Below, piece by piece: positions 59,226 to 64,000 of a stretch of 64,000 nucleotides of DNA. Origin of the DNA: Oscillospiraceae bacterium (GTDB lineage Bacteria; Bacillota; Clostridia; Oscillospirales; CAG-272); NCBI GenBank assembly GCA_015065105.1, contig SVQZ01000010.1, forward strand, positions 1-64,000. The letters run 5' to 3'. The translations under genes were made by a program, and so were the position numbers. Position 1 is the stretch's first letter, and each line of letters starts with the position of its first letter. Under the pieces are notes generated by a model that had not been told where the DNA came from, made no database searches, and was given only the letters and a program-made list of their open reading frames with translations.

Positions 59226-60634
59226 AAAAGAATATAATTTTTACTCCTGAAAAAGAACGGGATTCAAGTGTGATTATTGAAGATATAGATACTTCTTATA
59301 ATAATTTAGATAACCGCGGTGCCATTAAACGTGAACGAATTCATAGAGAAGCAAAATTCGTCATTATGGCATTGTTGCTTGTGGTTTCCGTATTGACGGG
59401 AACGCTTTACAAGATGATGACATGTTCTTCCTATATAACCCGTGAAGAATTATTAAACTATACAACAGTATCTTCGGTGATGACCGACCGTTTCGGAAAC
59501 AAGATATATACTGACGGTAAGGTTAGTAATTATCCTTTGTATGGAAATGTGGTTGGCTGCGGTGAGCAGATACATAATTCTTTGTTATATAGATACTCGG
59601 ATGTGTTGACCCAAAGTGAAATAAACCCCGTTTACGGAGATTCTTCATTGGAGACCGAACCCAGGGTGTTAAAAACCACCCTGTTATCCGAGGAATCGTT
59701 ACAGGAGATTCTTGATCTTTTCGGTGGACGTAACGGATGCTGTTTTGCGTATAATTATGAAACCGGCGAGGTATATACAGCCATTACTGCTCCTTATTTC
59801 TCTCCCGATATAGCTGACCCTACTTATATTAACAGATGCTTTGATTCATTATATATTCCCGGATCTACAATGAAGATCATTACAGCTGCATTGGCTGTGG
59901 ATCAGGGGATAGATGTTAGTAAAGTGGAATATACCTGCGAAGAAAGTTTTACTTTAAACGACGGAAATAAGATTAACTGTACAGCATATCACGGCAAGAT
60001 AGATTTTTCCACTGCTATAGGAAGAAGCTGTAACTGTTATTTTGCTCAGTTGATTACTGATCTGGATCTTAATAAAGCATTGGAAAGCTTGGACAAAATG
60101 GGCTTTGCTGTAAACGGAGAATCCAAGGATAGCAGTATGATGGACGGAATAACCATTAAGACGCCTTCTACCGTAGTGGCCAATACTTCCAATTTTAGAG
60201 ATGTCTGGGGCCTTATCGGACAGGGTGATTCACTTGTTAATCCTGTTTATATGGCGCAGGCAGCTGCTGCAATTGTAAATAACGGAAAAGCGGCTAAGCC
60301 TTATTTAGTATCTTCGATAATTAATCCGAATCATTCGGACGAGGTTATTTATCAGTCCGAAACAAAAATGACGAGGGTATTATCTTCCAAAACCGCTGAC
60401 AAGACAGCGGAGTTCTGGAAAAAAGCGGTAGATGAATTGTATTATTCAGGTCACGCCATGAGTGATTTGATATCTTATGCTAAAACGGGTACTGCTCAAC
60501 AGGGTGACGGTACAGAAAATAAATTACTCGTTGGAGTCAGCAAATCTACTAAAACTGCATTTTATATTGTAGTGGAGGGCGGCGGAGTTGATCCGATGGA
60601 AATTGCTAACAAGCTTATTTGTCTTGTACCTTAA
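59222..60634 (+). CDS. PbpA-like class B penicillin-binding protein transpeptidase (TTG start)
   Basis: YIPGSTMKIITAALAVDQG (SxxK), GRSCNCYFAQL (SxN), SYAKTGTAQQGDG (KTG); single N-terminal TM. Confidence 0.9.
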   Translation: MKKNIIFTPEKERDSSVIIEDIDTSYNNLDNRGAIKRERIHREAKFVIMALLLVVSVLTGTLYKMMTCSSYITREELLNYTTVSSVMTDRFGNKIYTDGKVSNYPLYGNVVGCGEQIHNSLLYRYSDVLTQSEINPVYGDSSLETEPRVLKTTLLSEESLQEILDLFGGRNGCCFAYNYETGEVYTAITAPYFSPDIADPTYINRCFDSLYIPGSTMKIITAALAVDQGIDVSKVEYTCEESFTLNDGNKINCTAYHGKIDFSTAIGRSCNCYFAQLITDLDLNKALESLDKMGFAVNGESKDSSMMDGITIKTPSTVVANTSNFRDVWGLIGQGDSLVNPVYMAQAAAAIVNNGKAAKPYLVSSIINPNHSDEVIYQSETKMTRVLSSKTADKTAEFWKKAVDELYYSGHAMSDLISYAKTGTAQQGDGTENKLLVGVSKSTKTAFYIVVEGGGVDPMEIANKLICLVP

Positions 60635-60637
60635 AAC

Positions 60638-60688
60638 AAAAGGTGCTGTCTCAAATGCGATTATTTCGCATTTGAGACAGCACCTTTT
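60638..60688. terminator. Identical 23-bp-stem terminator, right flank of the block
   Basis: Same 51-nt sequence as 50071..50121. Confidence 0.85.
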
Positions 60689-60875
60689 AAACTTTATAGG
60701 CATTTGCGCCATTTCGTGTGAGTTGTTTACTGCAGGGAATGGAGCGAGATTCGGCGCGCCCGGCGCGCTTTTTTAATTTATAGGAAATTGCTACACTTCG
60801 GGCACTGAAGAAACAAGCTTATGTAAGGTTCACACCCGATCATCGGTGCGGGCCGGCGCCCGCTTTTTTAATTAA

Positions 60876-62606
60876 TTATGAAAGTGCCTCAAGACAAGTC
60901 CTTCTTATAAAGTCATAATCCTTATAGTCAACCGAACAGAGCTTGTCCTTTGCAATGATTTCGCCGTTTTCAAAGAAATCGCGAACGTCCTTTGTAAAAA
61001 TGACCTTATCGAAAAGCTCCTTGGGGTCGTTGCTTTTTTTGTATTCGTTTAAAAGAATGCAAAGCTCTATGCCGCGGTAAAGAGCCTTATAGCGTAGGGA
61101 AAGCAAGGGTTCTGTGCCTGCACCGGGATAAACAAAGCAAAGGTCGCCTGCAGGCCAGCCGAAATAACGGATATCGTTTTTGGGATGATCGGTCCAAACG
61201 GTGTAGTTCCAACGCAGAAAACCGTCCATTTCAAGGTAAGACGTAAGAACACCGATCAAAAGACCCTCGCAAAGATCGTTGCGAAGCATTATGTTGGGAT
61301 GATGGGGCTGGTTACAGATATACCATGTGAAACGGCTGTTCTTCATGCTTTCCTTGTATTCGAGTATCTTGTCAAATTCGGCGGAAAGCGAAAGAAGGGA
61401 GGGAACGTAATCCGCCACGGTATCTGCAAATTCAGGGATAAACTCGCTGTGGTTTATTGCCGCTTTAAATACGAATTTCGGGGCAATACTCTTTATATGC
61501 TCTGTAATTCTTCGGTAAGCTTCGGTATCTGCAGGCTCGTCTGCCACGATTCTGACTTTATTTATTTGGTTTGTTTTGACAAAGTAATCGTGAACAGCCT
61601 TTATGTATGCATCAACCTCTGCTCCCTTGGTAATATATTTATATTTGCTCTCCGCCTTATCGTAATAACGGAGCTTAAGTCCGTCGGGATGGTCGGGAGT
61701 TATGGAATCAAAGCCGCCAAGGTAATCGCACCATACGTTTACAAGACCGTAAAGGGATATTTCATCCTTGATATTATGCTTTGCGCAAAGGTCTATGTAT
61801 CTTTGTGCCGCGGAAAAATCGTAACTGAAGGAGCCGTCCTCTTCTTTGAATATTTTTGCTATCGAATATTCGTAAAGATTCGCCTCGTTTCTTGTTTCAA
61901 GGTGGCACCATTGACCGCTCCACGGAGTATCGGACATAATAAGAGTAACGGTTTTCTGACCGAGCCTTGCCATGGATGCAAGATATTTGTTCATTATTTC
62001 AAAGTGAGCATCGGAGAAGGGCTCGACCTCATATTTGCGGGCAATATTGCAGTTGTGCTGCCAAAGGTCGAGGAAGAAAGGGGAATCCTGCATATCGGGA
62101 AGAGTGTATGCAAAGACCTCAAGAGTTATCTTTGCTTGTGCAATCTTTTCCTCCCCGGAAAAGAGCTCGCTCTCATAAAAGCTTATCGGTATTTCATATT
62201 TGCCCGGAACTGCATCCTTGCCTATCTTGATATCGGCAAAAACGGCTGCGGCGGTATCGTCTTCAAGCTCTTTTACAGGATTTGACTCAAGTATATCCGC
62301 CTTACAGCATCTGTCATCGTCCGGCAAAAGGCTTTCTATATTGAATTCAAACTCAAAAAGCCCCTTCGTATCTGCCTCTATTCTGACGGCGGGACGTCTT
62401 TTCTGAGCAAAGAAAACGCTTTTTCCGACGTTAAGGGTAAAGCGGCGGTCTGCACTTACAAGAATCTGAAAGGATGCGGTGGAATTTCTTGCCGCAGCCA
62501 GGGAGATCGTTTTTTCATACCCCTCTATCATATAGGGCGCAAAGTTGTTGAGGGTGCCTATCGTCATCTTATAGGTTTCGGGCATAATTGCATAATTGAA
62601 TTTCAT
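60876..62606 (-). CDS. DUF4091-type protein (putative carbohydrate-active)
   Basis: GFLRWNYTVWTDHPKNDIRYFGWPAGDLCFVYPG...LSLRYKALYRGIELCILL; start set at 62606 after AAGAGG. Confidence 0.8.
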   Translation of the reverse strand: MKFNYAIMPETYKMTIGTLNNFAPYMIEGYEKTISLAAARNSTASFQILVSADRRFTLNVGKSVFFAQKRRPAVRIEADTKGLFEFEFNIESLLPDDDRCCKADILESNPVKELEDDTAAAVFADIKIGKDAVPGKYEIPISFYESELFSGEEKIAQAKITLEVFAYTLPDMQDSPFFLDLWQHNCNIARKYEVEPFSDAHFEIMNKYLASMARLGQKTVTLIMSDTPWSGQWCHLETRNEANLYEYSIAKIFKEEDGSFSYDFSAAQRYIDLCAKHNIKDEISLYGLVNVWCDYLGGFDSITPDHPDGLKLRYYDKAESKYKYITKGAEVDAYIKAVHDYFVKTNQINKVRIVADEPADTEAYRRITEHIKSIAPKFVFKAAINHSEFIPEFADTVADYVPSLLSLSAEFDKILEYKESMKNSRFTWYICNQPHHPNIMLRNDLCEGLLIGVLTSYLEMDGFLRWNYTVWTDHPKNDIRYFGWPAGDLCFVYPGAGTEPLLSLRYKALYRGIELCILLNEYKKSNDPKELFDKVIFTKDVRDFFENGEIIAKDKLCSVDYKDYDFIRRTCLEALS

Positions 62607-62763
62607 TTTTAAACCTCTTGAATTGACAAATGATTTATTTTTACAAGATATATTATACACAATATGGTATAAATAAACAATATATTGAATTTAATATTTA
62701 CAAAATTATTTTTTTGTGTTATAATGGATGATGTATAATTATGTAAACAAGGAGACAGATTCC

Positions 62764-64000
62764 GTGAAAAAATATAATAAATTGCCAAAGGTCTTTACTC
62801 CGAAAGCCTTATTGGCAGTAGGCGTTACAGCCATAGCGGTAATGCTGTTATATACCGTGCTGGCGGCAATATTGCGAGATTTCTTTCTGGTACTCGGATT
62901 ATTCTCGATAATACTTTTCATCATAGCCGCTCCCTGCGTTATTTTTGTATATCGCTTTATATCAAGACACAGACACGGTGTATCGGCAATAGACGATGAC
63001 GTAACGAATCTTGAATCTAATATGACACTTAAGATGCTGTCCGAGCTTTATATGCCGGTGGTTATTTTGGACGAATCAGAAAAGATAATTTGGTATAACC
63101 GAAGTTTTGAGCTTTGCGCAGGAGAGCGCTCCGGCTATTTTGGAAAGAGCTTTTCGGAATACTGCCCCGTACCCGCAGGGATCCTTCTTGAAAACAGAAA
63201 GGAAAAGGGTGCTGTTATAAAAACCTTTAATTCATTTTATAACATCAAGGCATATTCACTTCCCTTTGAGGGAAAGGATATGACCCTTACCATATGGAAT
63301 GACTGTACCGAGCTTGAAAAGGCAAATGACCGTTTGCTCAAGGAAAACCCCTTGGTGGCATTCGTTGTGATCGACAATCTCGAGGAGCTTATGCAGTATG
63401 CTCAGGAAAGCTACAGAAGCGCGGCGGCGGAGGTGGAAGGAATAATCCGTAATTGGGCTGAATCCCTGAACGGCATATTCAGAGAGTATGAAAGAGACAA
63501 GTTTCTGCTTATATTCAGAGCGGAGCATCTCGGCAAGCTTATCACCTCTAAGTTCGATATCCTTGATAAAATACGAAACGTACGCGTTGGCGAAAGTAAT
63601 CTTCCCGTAACCATATCTATCGGTATCTCCAGCCTGGACGGAGATCTTAAGGAAAAGGAAAAGGCGAGCCGAAGCGCCCTTGATACAGCGCTTCAGCGAG
63701 GCGGTGACCAGGTTGCCCTTATGCGTGAGGGCGGAATGGACTTTTACGGCGGCAAGGTGCAGGTAGCACAGAAGCGTACCAAGGTAAGAGCCCGCGTTAT
63801 TGCAGAGGAATTGGCACACCTTATGACCAATTCGGACAATATTCTTATAATGCCCCACCGTTTCCCCGACTTTGATGCAATAGGTGCGGCGGTAGGTGTT
63901 GCCCGTCTTGCCCATTACTGTAAAACAAAGGTGAATATAGTAACCGACCTTGCATCCCCCGAATTTTTAAAATGCTATGCAAGGCTTGAAAATCTTCCCG
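62764..64000 (+). CDS. gdpP: GdpP-type cyclic-di-AMP phosphodiesterase (3' truncated, GTG start)
   Basis: Two TM, PAS-like and degenerate GGDEF region, then ILIMPHRFPDFDAIGAAVGVARLAHYCKTKVNIV (DHH); not in the ORF track as it runs off the window. Confidence 0.9.
   Translation, partial: MKKYNKLPKVFTPKALLAVGVTAIAVMLLYTVLAAILRDFFLVLGLFSIILFIIAAPCVIFVYRFISRHRHGVSAIDDDVTNLESNMTLKMLSELYMPVVILDESEKIIWYNRSFELCAGERSGYFGKSFSEYCPVPAGILLENRKEKGAVIKTFNSFYNIKAYSLPFEGKDMTLTIWNDCTELEKANDRLLKENPLVAFVVIDNLEELMQYAQESYRSAAAEVEGIIRNWAESLNGIFREYERDKFLLIFRAEHLGKLITSKFDILDKIRNVRVGESNLPVTISIGISSLDGDLKEKEKASRSALDTALQRGGDQVALMREGGMDFYGGKVQVAQKRTKVRARVIAEELAHLMTNSDNILIMPHRFPDFDAIGAAVGVARLAHYCKTKVNIVTDLASPEFLKCYARLENLP

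Noticed and set aside
61185-62285. 366-aa ORF on the plus strand
   Set aside because: Antisense to the DUF4091 gene, no RBS, Cys/Val-rich low-plausibility translation

Overview
64-kb window of a Clostridia-type spore-forming Firmicute chromosome. Clade evidence: spoVT, the rplJ L10 leader with attenuator, gdpP, SLH exoproteins and strong GGAGG ribosome-binding sites. No rRNA, tRNA or CRISPR array was recognised. The left part is mostly ordinary: a papain-family exoprotease, rplJL, a VWA/zinc-ribbon gene pair, SLH proteins, sugar-metabolism modules, tcdA/mnmM, trxA and a Crp/Fnr gene. Two accessory regions stand out. (A) About 40.3-49.1 kb: a cassette array upstream of spoVT. The sigma-G-like promoter plus first ~33 codons of spoVT recur four more times. 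Each copy is fused in the same reading frame to a conserved ~25-aa tail that stops inside a hairpin terminator. The repeats separate single- or two-gene cargo: UDG-like, PD-(D/E)XK, Fic-like, nucleotidyl-cyclase-like plus NucS/DUF5655-like, XRE, and DUF1835-like. (B) About 50.1-60.7 kb: an eight-gene operon between two nearly identical direct repeats. It encodes a pseudokinase-like protein, a Ser/Thr kinase-like protein, a membrane protein, a P-loop GTPase with zinc-ribbon N-terminus, a GTPase-associated-like membrane protein, an FHA-like membrane protein, an FtsW/RodA glycosyltransferase and a PbpA-like transpeptidase. This looks like a GTPase-containing variant of the actinobacterial FHA-RodA-PbpA-Pkn cell-wall signalling cluster and is the best candidate for an undescribed system. 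All family calls come from reading motifs by eye; no database search was possible.
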